Positions 45,443 through 57,212 of a stretch of 64,000 nucleotides of DNA are shown here, piece after piece. The DNA is from Sphaerolaimus hirsutus. Lineage: Eukaryota > Nematoda > Chromadorea > Monhysterida > Sphaerolaimidae. The position numbers and the translations under genes were made by a program. Under the pieces are notes generated by a model, which searched no databases, had not been told where the DNA came from, and saw only the letters and a program-made list of their open reading frames with translations. Positions within the stretch are counted from its first letter, which is position 1. The number at the start of each line of letters is the position of its first letter. The stretch covers positions 13,510,704-13,574,703 of the forward strand of contig OZ038452.1 of NCBI GenBank assembly GCA_964036195.1, given 5' to 3'.

Positions 45443-48400
45443 CGAGTGCGGCGGCATGGACGGCATAACTTTGTCGCCGCTGCCATCCGACTGCACGTCG
45501 ACCAATTTGCTAACTACAGTGTTCAACGCGAGCGACTGCGCCCGCTGCGACCACGTCAGGTCGCTGTAGTCTGCGTTCGGGGTTTGGGCGGAGTTTAGTT
45601 ATTTGTGCTGATTGGACGGCACGTTTCAGAAAGAGTGTGACCGTGTTTTGGTGAAAAAAAGCACATGGTAAATTTTGTGCACACGATTGTTAGAGCTGCG
45701 CTGAGAGCATATTTCAGCGGCTGTGAGAGCATGTTCAGGGGAGACTACGGAAAGATGAAAAATTTCCAAATGCTTCAGTTATCCATTTCATCAAGTGCAA
45801 AGATTCATTCACTAGCACATGTATAATTTAACTAGCAGCTGGCGCTTAACAAACAATTCGCAAATTCGCAGTCGATTTGGAATTGGATCCAGAAAAAAAG
45901 CCAACCTTCCAAGTAAATCCGCAGACAGTCCGCAAACATCTCGGGAAAATGAACAAAGAACCCCAATGCCTCGTGGCTAGTCATAATCTGCAGAATAATT
46001 TCCGGGCATTATTTAAAAGACAATAAAAAACCAACAAAAGAGAAAAAAACCTGCGCGAGGGCGGGGTGGCTGTCGGCATATGCGCGCGCGGCGCCATTTC
46101 CTCTCACTACGATTAGATAGAATGATTACAGAGTGTCCGCGGCGAGACTCGCCAGAGCGGATTCAATGTTGAACTGTGCATGTGGGGGGGGGGGGGGTAA
46201 TGGGTGCAAAATGTGTTTTCGGCCCTTGGAAAGTGAAATATGTATTTATGTATATTTTGTGACATATTTTTACAGGATGTCTAAAAGTGGTTTAAAAGCA
46301 AATACATGTTTAAAAAAGCTGATTAAAAATGAACGTTCGTCACTGAAAAATCCCCACAAAGTAAAAGTAATATGCAAAAACGCAATTGAGAAGTGAGAAG
46401 TAAAATGGCAAATGCGAAGTCAAGTGAGAAGAAAATTGATAACAGCGAAGCGAAATGGTAAGTAAATTGGCAAAAGCGAAGTAAATAAAAAGAAAAACTA
46501 ATTTGCCTTCGCTTTTGTCAATTTCCTTCTCAATGCACGTCGCATTTGCCATTTTACTCCTCACTTCTCAATTTGCGAAACTGGCCCCTAGGGCCAGTTC
46601 CGCAAAATGAGAAGTGAGAAGTGAAATGGCAAAGGCGACGTAAAAGCGCAAAGGCGAAGTGAAACGATTACCGGGATTTATCCCCCGATGGACTTCTTAC
46701 CCCGGGGGATGATATAGTCCTCGAGGACTATATCGGCCGACAGCCCTTTTTGTATGAGGACTATATCAACCCATTATACATATATTACCTACTGTGTGTG
46801 TTACAGTGACCCGCGGCACGCGGCCTTGCGTTAATTGACCCGCGGCACGCGGCCCGGCCTTGCTTTAAATTTACCCATTGACCCATTGTTGACCCGGCAT
46901 CTGTTGATGGGAATGTGTTTGATATTTCCTCTTATTTATTGTGATTAGTAATGGAAAAGCGCCAGGAAAAATGGCGCCATGGCGCCATTCCAAAAATTGG
47001 CGCCGGGCGCCACAGGGCGCCAGAGAAAATGGCGCCAGGCGCCAATGGCGCCACGGCGCCATCTGAAAAAATGGCGCCGGGCGCCAAAGGGCGCCAGAAA
47101 CAATGGTGCCAGGCGCCAAAATGGCGCCAACAAAAAAATCCCATATTTCAGGTTGTATATCATTACGGAAGCATTTATAGAGGAGTAACGTACGATACCA
47201 TTTTAGGGCGCTAGCGCCATGGCGCCATTGCATCACTAATTGTGATGCAAGAACACTGCTTGCATCAGATCAAAAATATTTATTGACGCGTGGCACGCCA
47301 ATATTATCCACGCGTCTGTTTGGCCTATTGGCATCGATTATTGATTGCGTGTGTATACAAAGAACAATGCATGCAACTAGGAAACTAAATTTCTCGGCCA
47401 TTTCTCAGCCGATTTTCACCAATGAACACTTAAAATGATCAGAATCACATGGAGATTGCATTTTTATGTTCAGATTATTAAGAATTCGGTAAACTCATTG
47501 TAATCATGACAGACAAATCGCCAATATACTACAGACAAAATGCCAATGCAACACAGACAAAATGCCAATGCAACACAGACAAAACGCGAATGCAACACAA
47601 ACGGCAAGTGAATTGGCTAAAGCGAAGTAAAAAAAATATTAAAAAAAGTAATTACTCTTCGCTTTTGCCATTTCACTTGCCAATTCACTTCTCAATTTGC
47701 GGAACTGGCCCCTAAACAACATTTATGTTTGCGGATACACTACACAAAATATCATCCCCTCAATTTTACAACCCCCAACAAACAAACCTTGCCCAACAAA
47801 CACAGCACAGTCTTTGGAGCGGCACTCCTGGCACTGAGCGCGTCCACAATTTTGCCATACACGTGCACAAAAGCGGCCGGCGGCAGGCAGTCGGGTGTAA
47901 AATTCACCGATAAGGCCTCCAGTAAATCTTCCCGCTGCATTATGACGTCGAGTAGTTGCGGCTGTCTGGGTGGGGGTGAAAAAAGTGTGAAAAATCAATT
48001 TCGAAATTTAAATGGAGGCATCAAGTGGGATTTTTATAGTGGGATGAACAGCAATATACAACAACATTTATTTTTACACTCAGAAACAGCGACGGCAGTT
48101 TATTTCTCAAACTGAGCGTAATTTTTTATCTCACATTGAATGTCAGTCCCGCACCCTGTAAACTGTCACACAAATTTGTAAATGTCTTCTAAAATGTTAA
48201 GCACTCGATACAACCGAAAAATCATTTTCCTTTTCACACTTCACATTTTACACGCCATTTTATTTAACAACCATTAGGTATCCTACATTTTACACCACAA
48301 ATCACCCAACCCCCCCCCCCCCCCCAAACTATCAGGACATCCCTTCACGCATCTGCTGCCCACTTCATGCATGCACTGGGTCAACAAACCACCGGTCAGC

Positions 48401-51400
48401 TGGCAGGCCATGGTGATGCCATCCACGCTGGCCACCATGTAGTAGAACAGGTCCAATGTGACGTCGGGAACACATTGGGGGGTGGGTGGGGTGGATTGGG
48501 GGTGGGCTTGGGTAGGGTTGGAAAAAAAACGTTTTTTTTAACTCGATGTTTTTTTTAAAAAAAAACGTTTTTTTTAAAAGCTCCCAGATATGACCTAGTG
48601 TTAACATATATAGGTATATCAGACACTGGCAATACTCTGTGATGTTAAATATGACCATATAATGGCTGTGGAGCCATGGGATAGCATTATAAGTGGTGAT
48701 TTGTGTCAAAAATATCCATTTTTCGTCGACATATCGTTCGTATATCGCCTTATAGTCGAATGTTCGTGACTTCAGGTAAAGTTTGGCACGGAATGGTGAT
48801 CAAACAAGGTTATAAAAGGAGGTTGTTACTTTGGGAGTGAAGTTACACACTGTGGAGGTACACGGAAGCACATTACCTCAATATTATATAGTACAGCAAC
48901 ATATGTCGGCTTATTCACCCATGGTAGCACATAGAAATGGATGTTTTGATACTAAAAATGCAACAAAACCAATGAAAACAACCACCAATGTCAATTTGTG
49001 TGTGAAATTGCGCGCTTGCGCGCAAAAATTTTGCAAAATACCTAGTGCCTAGTACTAAAAATTTTGGCCGATGTTTTTTTTAAAAAAAAAAACATTTCGG
49101 ACGTCATGTTTTTTTAAAAAAAAAACGTTTAAAAAAAACATCGGCCAACCCTAGGCTTGGGTGTTGATGGTGCCGTCTAGGTGCCTGTGTTGTGTGGGGG
49201 GGGCGGGTGTTTGAGGGGCGGATACATTGTTGGGAATGGGAATATTAACACCTTCCCGGACAAGTTCACCACCCAATTTTTTATTTCACTTCGCATGTAA
49301 TATCTCCTTCTATGGGGGTGTTATAAAGCTGAAACATTGAATATATAAAGTTGTGACACCCCCCTACTCTGCTTCAATGGGGGGAGGTGGGGCGACCCAC
49401 TGCAGGGTGGGTTGCCCTATACACAACAGTTTTTTTTGGCTTTTTTGCTGTCCCAAACAAGTTCACCACTCACTTGATTAGCTACACTTTGAGGGTCATA
49501 TCTCCAGCTGTGAGGCTGGTATGACGTTGAAATTTGGGGATGTCTTGCCAACAACCCCCCTTACAATACACCAGTGGAGCTGCCTGCCAGCGACCCACTA
49601 CAGTATGCATTGCTGCATGTACAGTTGTTCATTTTTTTTAAACAATCCAAGTGTCCCAAACAAGTTTGCCATCAAACTGCATTATAAAAAATGTTGTGAG
49701 AACATACCTGGTAGAAAATTGAGTCAGATTTGAACTCTAATTCTGCTCATTAAGAATTTTTCAGTAGGGCACCCACCACGTCCCATAAACAGCAGGCCAA
49801 AAATTTCACTTTAAACCAATTTTTTGTTACACACTTAAAAAGTTGGTTTACAAAGTTCATTAGGGAAGGGTCCAATGTTCAAAGTTACGTAAACAACATG
49901 AGCTCTAAAATGCCTCCATAAGGAAATTTATTTGGGGTGAAAATTATGGTGTCATAATGACATCATCACAGGAACAAAATTTGACGAAATTTCCATTTTT
50001 TCATTCACCCCAAATAAATTTCCTTATGCAGGCATTTTAGAGGTTATATTGTTTACATAACTTTGAACCTTAAACCCTTTCCTAGTGACCTTTGTAAACC
50101 AACTTTTTAAGTGTGAATCAAAAAATTGGTTTAAAGTGAAATTTTCACTCTGCTGTTTATGGGACAGGGTGGGTGCCATACTGAAAATTTGTAATGAGCA
50201 GAACTAGGGTTCAAATTTTATATCAGGTACATTCTCACAACATTTTTTTATAATGCAGATGGATGGCGAACTTGTTTGGGAGACTAAGGTTGTTTTTTAA
50301 AAATGAACAACTTTATCTGCGGCGACCCATGCTGTAGTGTGTCATCGGATGCCACCCACTGATGAATTGTTAGAGGGGGTTGTTTGCAAGACATCCCCCA
50401 AATTTCAGCTTTCTTTCGCCCACACAGCTGGAGATATAGCCCTTGTAGTGTAGCCAATCAAGTGAGTGGTGAACTTGTTTGGGACACCGAAAAAGCCAAA
50501 AAAATGTTTGCATGTAGGGCGACCCACTCTGTAGTGAGTCGCCGCACCTCCCCCCATTAATACGGAGTAGCGGAGTGTTAGGATTATATACCAACCAAAT
50601 ATTAGCTTTATACGGTTCCCATAGCCAGAGATATTGGCTCAGCAGCTGTGGACATCAAACACCCCTGGACAACAAACACCCCGGGGCAACACCGTGCGCG
50701 CAATGGGCCGCAATCACCCCTGGACAACAGCGACGCGCACGCGCCCGCCAAGCCGGCGCCATACGGCCGCCAATGCGCGAGCAGCGCACGCGTCGCGCCC
50801 GGCCTTTCTGCCACGCGGCTGCAACTACTTGTTATTTTTACCTTTAGCGCGCCGCCGCGCGGCACTCCAATCTATGCCGCAGTCGTTTATCCTCTAATAA
50901 TAATTACATAAAAACACAAGGAGTCCACTTCTAAATAAATAATTGAAGATTTAATTTAATTTAATTTAATTAATTATAAGATTTTATTATATTTCTGATT
51001 ATACATCTCAACATCTTATACATTATTATTTACTCTGAACAACCATGGCAAATTGACACTGTTCATTTACTCCCTTGCGCAATGCTGTATTTGATACAAT
51101 CAGAAGTTAAGTCAACCAGTGTCCGATAGCATCGATTAATATAAGTTTAATCTGTACGGTATATTGTATATCAGCTGCATAAATGTGAGTGATTAGACTT
51201 GAGCGCTGTGCGGCGGCGAACAATGCATGACAATGCGTGACGGTCGAGGTGGCTGCGCGGCAGAAATGGCGCCAGTCGGGCGCGAGCGCGTGCGCTGCAC
51301 ACGCATTGGCGCCGACTTGGCGGGCGCATGCGCGTGTCGCTGTTGTCTAGGGGTGATTGCGGCCCACTGCGCGCACGCTGTTGTTCAGGGGTGTTTGTTG

Positions 51401-52797
51401 TCCAGGGGTGTTTGATGTCCAGGGGTTATTCGCCAGAGATATTGCATCTGAAGTGAAAAAAATGGGTGGTGAACTTGTCCGGGAAGGTGTTTAAAACTAA
51501 TATTACTTAAAAATTCTGAAGTGCTAATTTGCATGTGCAAATCCGTTTTTATCATGCGATTAACTCAAATCATGCGATTTACTGAAACTTAAAATGCGAT
51601 TTACTCAAAATCGCATTTTGTGGACTTGTCGACTTTTAGAATTAGACGCCTCAAGAATTAGAATTAGTGCGAACTGGTGACAATTCGTAATGTCAGGTGT
51701 GAAATGCGCGATTGCGCGCAAAATTTTTGCGCTGAGGTTGGAAATTTTTTAGTAAAAGTCGCACTTTCCGGTACCTTTCTGGTCTCACCCCGGGAAGGGG
51801 GGGGCTGCAGCCCCCCTCCGCCCCCCCCCTAGGTACGGCTCTGAGTGTTGAAGTTATTAGCCTTATTTTGATGTTTGAATGGGCGGAGTCATGCATTTGT
51901 ATTCAAAGCACCATCACTCCAAAATCACCAACATTGACTTTGACAGTGGCCGGGTTTTGGCACTGTGCCATCATTTTGCTGCACCTCAGCTGCATATCCA
52001 ACTGCGTGTCGACTTGGGTGTACAGATTTGCCAAGTGCTGCAACATCACTTCTACCAGTAGGGTCACTTGCTCACGTATCACAGAGTAGTTCCTGAGAGG
52101 GGAGGGGGGTTGTATACAAGGTATTAAATTTGGGCAGAATATAGAATATCGACCCAAAATTATGGAGGTTGATCGATCGATATCAATAGTGAATAGACAC
52201 GATAAAAGGTCGATCAAAATAGGGGAAAGTTATTACATCGAATATACATATTTGGATGCCAATTTTTTTGAACCAATCACAAAGGGACTGTGGAATATAC
52301 TAAATATAAACTTAACCCAAAATTTTGAATACAGTTTCTATTTTTATGGAGGTTGATCGATCGATATCAATAGTGAATAGACACGATAAAAGGTCGATCA
52401 GAATAGGGGAAAGTTATTACATCGAATATACATATTTGGATGCCAATTTTTTTGAACCAATCACAAGGGGACTGTGAAAGATACTAAATATAAACTCAAC
52501 CCAAAATTTTGAATAGTTTTTATTTTTATGGAATGCAAATGTGTAAAAAAATTCACAGCCACATTTTATAGTGTAAGTATTTTAGATATCCCCAGGACAA
52601 AAAAACAACAACAATATAATAAACAACCAGCAAACAAACCTGGCAATGCGACAAAGTGCCTCAATATTTTCCTGCGCGTATTCATTAGCTTTCACGGAGT
52701 CAACCCTGGGTCGATTTTCGCCATTTTTGTCAAATTGGCAGGCGGCCAAAAATATGGCAATGACGGCACTGGCGGGGAATTCAAAGTTGGGGGTGCA
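45443..52797 (-). CDS. Large unidentified minus-strand gene, six in-phase exons (one broken by a MITE)
   Basis: In transcript order: 52797-52640, 52092-51929, 49176-49162 plus 48512-48349 (one exon, split by an inserted element), 47961-47788, 46173-46130, 45563-45443. Phases agree at every junction. Selected translation: EFPASAVIAIFLAACQFDKN, LCRIARNYSVIREQVTLLVE, VPDVTLDLFYYMVASVDGIT, LLEALSVNFTPDCLPPAAFV, then FVHVYGKIVDAL and DLTWSQRAQSLALNTVVSKL. It reads as a soluble, all-helical repeat protein. I considered EPG5 (an autophagosome-endolysosome tether) from the VYGK..LL-KF spacing, but cannot confirm it. The last exon ends in a strong donor (GTGAGC at 45442), so more exons should lie below 45.4 kb; I found none. 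Read-through of the second exon instead reaches TGA at 51903-51905. The broken exon may make this a pseudogene, or see the finding on its alternative acceptor. Confidence 0.6.
46370..46760. repeat. Palindromic GAAGTGAGAAG repeats and a 24-bp perfect palindrome
   Basis: TTGCGAAACTGGCCCCTAG is followed by its near-complement GGGCCAGTTCCGCAAAATG around 46590; a half copy is at 47580-47712. At 46711-46734 a perfect 24-bp palindrome reads GATATAGTCCTC and its complement, with a direct GAGGACTATATC repeat at 46756. Confidence 0.6.
46946..47238. mobile_element. hAT-type MITE with GGCGCC arrays, intact copy
   Basis: Perfect 8-bp target duplication ATTGTGAT (46938-46945, 47239-47246). The inside consists of GGCGCCATGGCGCC and related units. 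It lies in an intron of the minus-strand gene (between the exons at 47788 and 46173). Confidence 0.9.
48513..49153. mobile_element. hAT-type MITE (TAGGGTTGG, ACG-polyT family), copy 2, inside a coding exon
   Basis: Perfect 8-bp target duplication GGCTTGGG (48505-48512, 49154-49161), length 641 bp. Removing the element and one duplicate restores an open exon whose phases match both neighbours of the minus-strand gene, so the target was coding sequence. Confidence 0.92.
49245..51494. mobile_element. Kilobase foldback, AACACCTTCCCGG family, copy 2, with GC-rich insert
   Basis: Outer ends TTAACACCTTCCCGG / CCGGGAAGGTGTTTAA. From 49260 to 50640 it is a palindrome centred near 49975. From 50640 to 51430 there is a second GC-rich inverted repeat (CACCCCTGGACAACA / TGTTGTCCAGGGGTG). 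All of it lies in one intron of the minus-strand gene. Confidence 0.75.
52161..52525. repeat. 184-bp tandem duplication in an intron of the minus-strand gene
   Basis: Two head-to-tail copies start TATGGAGGTTGATCGATCGA at 52161 and 52345 and differ by a few bases. A third copy begins and stops after a few bases. Confidence 0.85.
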
Positions 52798-52927
52798 CTA
52801 GTATCATCTGGAACTAGTGGATCCGATTCGTATTTGATTATTGTCTGCGGGGATATTCAAGCACTTAAAAATTTCTATTGTTGCAGCGCTCACAAGAACA
52901 AATTATCTAAAACTTTGCAAGTGCGTA

Positions 52928-53083
52928 GGGTTGGGACGATATATCGTATCGAATATCGAATATCGGATATCGACCATTTTTTCATATCGAATATCGAATA
53001 TCGATATCGAAAATTTTGAAAAAATATCGAATATCGATATCGAATATCGACCATTTTTTCGATATTATGATATTGATTTTGAC
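52928..53083. mobile_element. Fragment of a TAGGGTTGG-type MITE with TATCGA arrays
   Basis: Starts TAGGGTTGGGACGATATATC and continues as (AATATCGATATCG)-type units. The right terminus is missing, replaced by the palindrome at 53094-53270. Confidence 0.65.
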
Positions 53084-53093
53084 GACGGGGGCC

Positions 53094-53270
53094 TCGCCGT
53101 AATGAAAACCCGGCCGTAATGAAGCCTGGTCGTAATGTATGCCTACCCGGCCGTAATGAAAGCCTGGCCGTAATGTAGCATCCCCTACATTACGGCCAGG
53201 CTTTCATTACGGCCGGGTAGGCATACATTACGACCAGGCTTTCATTACGGCCGGGTTTTCATTACGGCCG
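53094..53270. repeat. Palindrome of GGCCGTAATG units
   Basis: An almost perfect inverted repeat centred near 53182. Each arm has four to five copies of GGCCGTAATG or GGTCGTAATG spaced by AAAGCCT / TATGCCTACCC. No coding potential. Confidence 0.85.
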
Positions 53271-53508
53271 CTACACCCTCGATTTTGACCTATTTTTGAT
53301 CCCATAAAAATGGGTGAAGCCAACAAAAAGTGGACGCTGCAGCCATAACATGTGTATGCTTTTGAATGCACAAAGTAACAACTAACAACTTGCACTAACA
53401 AAATACAAGCTATAAACAAAGGAAACTGCATCACAAGGAAACAATTTCACCAAAATGTGGCTAAGAAATTTTTTTTTAACAACAACCTTTTAAAATGTAA
53501 AAAGCCAG

Positions 53509-53708
53509 NNNNNNNNNNNNNNNNNNNNNNNNNNNNNNNNNNNNNNNNNNNNNNNNNNNNNNNNNNNNNNNNNNNNNNNNNNNNNNNNNNNNNNNNNNNN
53601 NNNNNNNNNNNNNNNNNNNNNNNNNNNNNNNNNNNNNNNNNNNNNNNNNNNNNNNNNNNNNNNNNNNNNNNNNNNNNNNNNNNNNNNNNNNNNNNNNNNN
53701 NNNNNNNN
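53509..53708. other. Assembly gap (200 N)
   Basis: Exactly 200 N, probably a placeholder. It falls where an exon joining the two halves of the minus-strand gene could lie. Confidence 0.98.
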
Positions 53709-54009
53709 ATAAACTGATCAGGTCCCGCAGTCAGTTTCCGTATTGACTACTGACTCCGGATCTCCTGATATAAGGGGAATATCGAGCTGTTATTTTGGGG
53801 GAATATTCCCCCAAACTATATACCGACAGGGGGGCGCCAGTGACCCCCCTAAGTAAGGGTCGCTGAAGATGCCAAAAGTTTTTTTGCAATTTCCTGTCCG
53901 CAACAGGTCCGGCACCCAGTGGACTTATATTTACGACTTCGGCTGCCATAACTCCAGCTATGGGGGAGCTACTGGCCCGCATTTTTGAGGGATGTCATGT
54001 AACCAACAC

Positions 54010-54470
54010 TACCGTATTTCCTCGAAATACCCCCCCCCCTCGAAATACCCCCCCTCGTTTGACCCCCCCCCCCCTCTCGAGACCACTATGAAACAATCAC
54101 CCCCCCCCCCTCGAAATACCCCCCCCCCCCCAAATTGAGTGTAAAGGGAACGTACATGACAATAACTGTAGTTTGTGTTCTGTGTACTGCAGAACACACG
54201 TTAAAACAATGTCGGTGTCACGTTAGAACAGTGTACATACCACCTACATACTAATATTAGTCTACAGAACCTTATAAATGGCGGTTTTTGTAGCATTTTT
54301 CGACGTCTGCGTACGTTTCAGACGACAATTTCGTACTTGGTTTTCAAAAAATTTCTTGTGAAACAATAACCCCCCCCCCTCGAAATACCCCCCCCCTCGT
54401 TTGACCCCCCCCCTCTCGGGACCACTATGAAACAATCACCCCCCGGGGGGTATTTCGAGGAAATACGGTA
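54010..54470. mobile_element. TACCGTATT-family element, full length, inside a foldback
   Basis: Perfect termini, 461 bp, the reverse orientation of 42282-42738. It interrupts the left arm of the palindromic region 53745-55560. Confidence 0.85.
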
Positions 54471-54659
54471 TACACAAAATTTTGAGTGCCGACGACCAAC
54501 CAAAGTTGTGGGTCGGTGCATATAAAACATTGTTCAACATTGGAAGTCATCACTTTCCCTACCCGTCGCAACTTTGATCATTGCCGCTGCGATTTTCACT
54601 GCTACTTCAATCCGTTTGAATAGTTTTTGCTTGTTTTGTACCCCATAAATTTTTTGGAA

Positions 54660-54805
54660 TAACGTTTCCTGTACTCGCGTACTTTCAAAAAGTATGCAAG
54701 TAAGTGAGTACCGGTATTTTTTTCTGGGAGGAAACGTAAACGTATTTACGCAGTACTCAAGTATACGTAAGTCGAGTAAACGTAAATATGTTTTAACAAC
54801 GATGT
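54660..54805. mobile_element. Fragment of the GAGTACGTTTACG hAT-type family
   Basis: Units CGTACTTTCAAAAAGTATGC and GTAAACGTATTTACGC, ending at GTTTTAACAACGATG, which matches one terminus of 43315-43788 in reverse. Confidence 0.6.
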
Positions 54806-55882
54806 TTGACACTTGAAAAGTCAGTTTAGGATGCCCTCTAGGAGATGGTTTAATGTGTAAAATGGCTTAACAATGTTACCCCAAAAATACCCCACTAAGA
54901 AATTTTAATAGGGGTGAATGTGATGACATCAGTATTGACATCATCAGAGTACAAATTTGTACTGCATTGACATCAGAAGTGACGTCATCACATTCACCCC
55001 CATTTAAATTCCTTAGTAGGGCATTTTTGGGGTAACATTGTTTACACCATTTTACACCTTAAACCATCTCCTAGAGGGCATCGTAAACTGACTTTTCAAG
55101 TGTCAAACAAAAAAATCAATTTATGGTAATTTTTTGTATACAGCTTAGTGGGAATGGGGTTGAAGTTTCTGTGCAGTGCGCTGAACAGCCAATTACACTG
55201 CATTTTATCGAATTTTACAGCACTGAATGATATAGAAAAACAGGTAGCTGGCAAACCTGTTAAAAAATAAAGTTGTGTGCCAAATCTGATGCGGACTTAA
55301 ATAAAAATACCTTATATACTCGGTGACCCACCACTTAGTGGGTCGACGGGACTCCCCCTGCGATGTAGAGTAAGGGGTAAGTTTTGGCTACATTCACCCC
55401 AAATTTTATCATTCTCACCCACTCATAGCTGAAGGTACAGCACCCGAAGTGGTGGAAATCCTGTCGCGGACAGCGAAAATTCCCAAAAAAAATTTCACAT
55501 CTTCAGCGGCCCTCACTTAGGGGGGTCGCCAGCACCCCCAAATGGGTACATAGTTGGGGGAGAATGTCACTTATATTATTGGGGGGTTGGGGGGTTCGCG
55601 TGGGTTCAATATTTAGGCTTTTTCGGGGTGTTGAACGAAGAAAAGGGGGGAAAATCGTGTGGGGTGGTTTAAAAATGGGGTGAAAATGGCTAGAAATATG
55701 TATATAAGCACATATATCGCCAGAAAAATGAAAATAGGCAAGAATAAACATGAACTAGGGATTTTGAAGGTGAAAATCTATAAAAAGGTATGAAAATTAG
55801 TGATTTTGAGCAAAAATAGGGGCAACATTTCTCAAAAATCGTTCCAGATCGATAGCATGACAATTTGGTGGGAGGGTGGGGG

Positions 55883-56497
55883 TAGGGTTCAAACGGGATT
55901 GACTTTTCGGGATCGGGATCGGGATCGGGATTCACTTTTTGAGATTTCGGGATCGGGATCGGGATCGGGATTGGGGTTTCGGGATCGGGATCGGGATCGG
56001 GATTGGTTTTTTGAGATTTCGGGATCGGGATCGGGATCGGGATTGGCCGGGATTGGGGTCACGGGATCGGGATCGGGATTGGGATAGGCATTTTTCCGGG
56101 ATCGGGATTGGGTTCTGGGGATAGAGATTTTGGCCATTTTTCTGGCATTTACAGTTGTTCATAAAGGTTTCAAAACACTGTTGGATGCCAGAAAAATGGC
56201 ATAAAATTGACGCTGGGGGTTTGCATCCAGTTTTGTGCCTGCAAAAACGTCATTATTTCACTTTTTATAATTTCCACTCATTTTTCCGGGATCGGGATCC
56301 CGGACTTGGGAGTTTCTCGGGATCGGGATCGGGATTTGAAAACTTTCGGGATCGGGATCGGGATCGGGATTGGTATTTTTGAGATTTCGGGATCGGGATC
56401 GGGATTGGGGTTTCGGGATCGGGATCGGGATCGGGACTGGTAAATCCCGGACTTTCACGGGATCCGGGATCGGGATCGGGATCCCGTTTGAACCCTA
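55883..56497. mobile_element. hAT-type MITE built of GGGATC arrays, copy 1
   Basis: Termini TAGGGTTCAAACGGGAT / ATCCCGTTTGAACCCTA; perfect 8-bp target duplication GGTGGGGG (55875-55882, 56498-56505). Most of the element is (GGGATC)n blocks around a unique core (about 56110-56280). Long open frames such as repeated Asp-Arg or Pro-Asp are the repeat, not protein genes. Confidence 0.9.
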
Positions 56498-56630
56498 GGT
56501 GGGGGGGGTAGGGCAAAGTAGCCAAAAAATGATAGGGATAGATAGATAGCTGGCAGATTTGGGGGAACAACCCCCACCTACAAAACCACTGATGTAAACA
56601 TAAGTATTGATTTTTTTACTCAACCCCAGG

Positions 56631-57212
56631 TAGGGTTGGGAAAAAAATCAATTTTTTTAAACGCCTTGATTTTTTAAATCAATTTAAAAAAAATGGATTT
56701 CTTAAAATTAAAATCAGATTTGTTTCAAAATTGCCCAAAATGGGGGTAAAGAGAAAAAATATGTGTATGTTAAGTGTCAGACAATGTATTGTTATGTCTA
56801 CTGTGGTTATATTATGACTGTGAAGTCATGGGATATCATTATAAGCAGTGATTTCTTTCAAAAATATCCATTTTATGTTGACTTATTACGTTTATCACCT
56901 TTTGTCGAACGTTCGTGACTTCAAGTGAAGTTCAGCATGGAATAGTGCTTAAATAATGTTGTAAGAGAAGGCTAATACAATGCTAGTGATGCTACACACT
57001 GTAGCATGTGGGAGCACATTGGCTGGATATTATATACTACACTAGCAAATCACGGCTTATTATTAAAAAAATGCAAAATACGTAGTGCAAGTCTACCAAA
57101 ATCTTTCATTTTGATTTTTTTTAATTAAAATCAGTTTCCACCCTGTGATTTTTTTACACAAAAAAATCAGATTTTTTTTTAAATCAGTTTAAAAAATCAA
57201 GTGCCAACCCTA
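56631..57212. mobile_element. hAT-type MITE (TAGGGTTGG, ATTTTTT variant)
   Basis: Termini TAGGGTTGGG / CCAACCCTA; flanks ACCCCAGG and ACCCCGGG match 7 of 8. The end repeats use AATCAATTTTTTT instead of ACG-polyT; the centre resembles 15723-16395 and 48513-49153, so this is a diverged relative. Confidence 0.85.

Larger units (their letters stand above)
53745..55560. repeat. Kilobase foldback, copy 3, interrupted
   Basis: The arms (TAAGGGTCGCTGAAGATG / CATCTTCAGCGGCCCTCACT) pair around a centre near 54940 with GACATCA motifs. The left arm is broken by the TACCGTATT element 54010-54470 and a GAGTACG-family fragment. The left edge meets the 200-N gap, so the end is not defined. Confidence 0.65.

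Noticed and set aside
46871-47236. Overlapping Ala/Trp/Pro-rich open frames around GGCGCC
   Set aside because: They follow the GGCGCC array of a MITE and appear on both strands alike.
50575-51415. GC-rich open frames rich in Arg/Ala/Cys
   Set aside because: They lie on the two complementary arms of an inverted repeat within a foldback element; no frame is favoured.
55800-56570. Long open frames on both strands reading as Asp-Arg-Asp or Pro-Asp-Pro repeats
   Set aside because: They are translations of the GGGATC array in an hAT-type MITE; all frames are open because the repeat has no stops.
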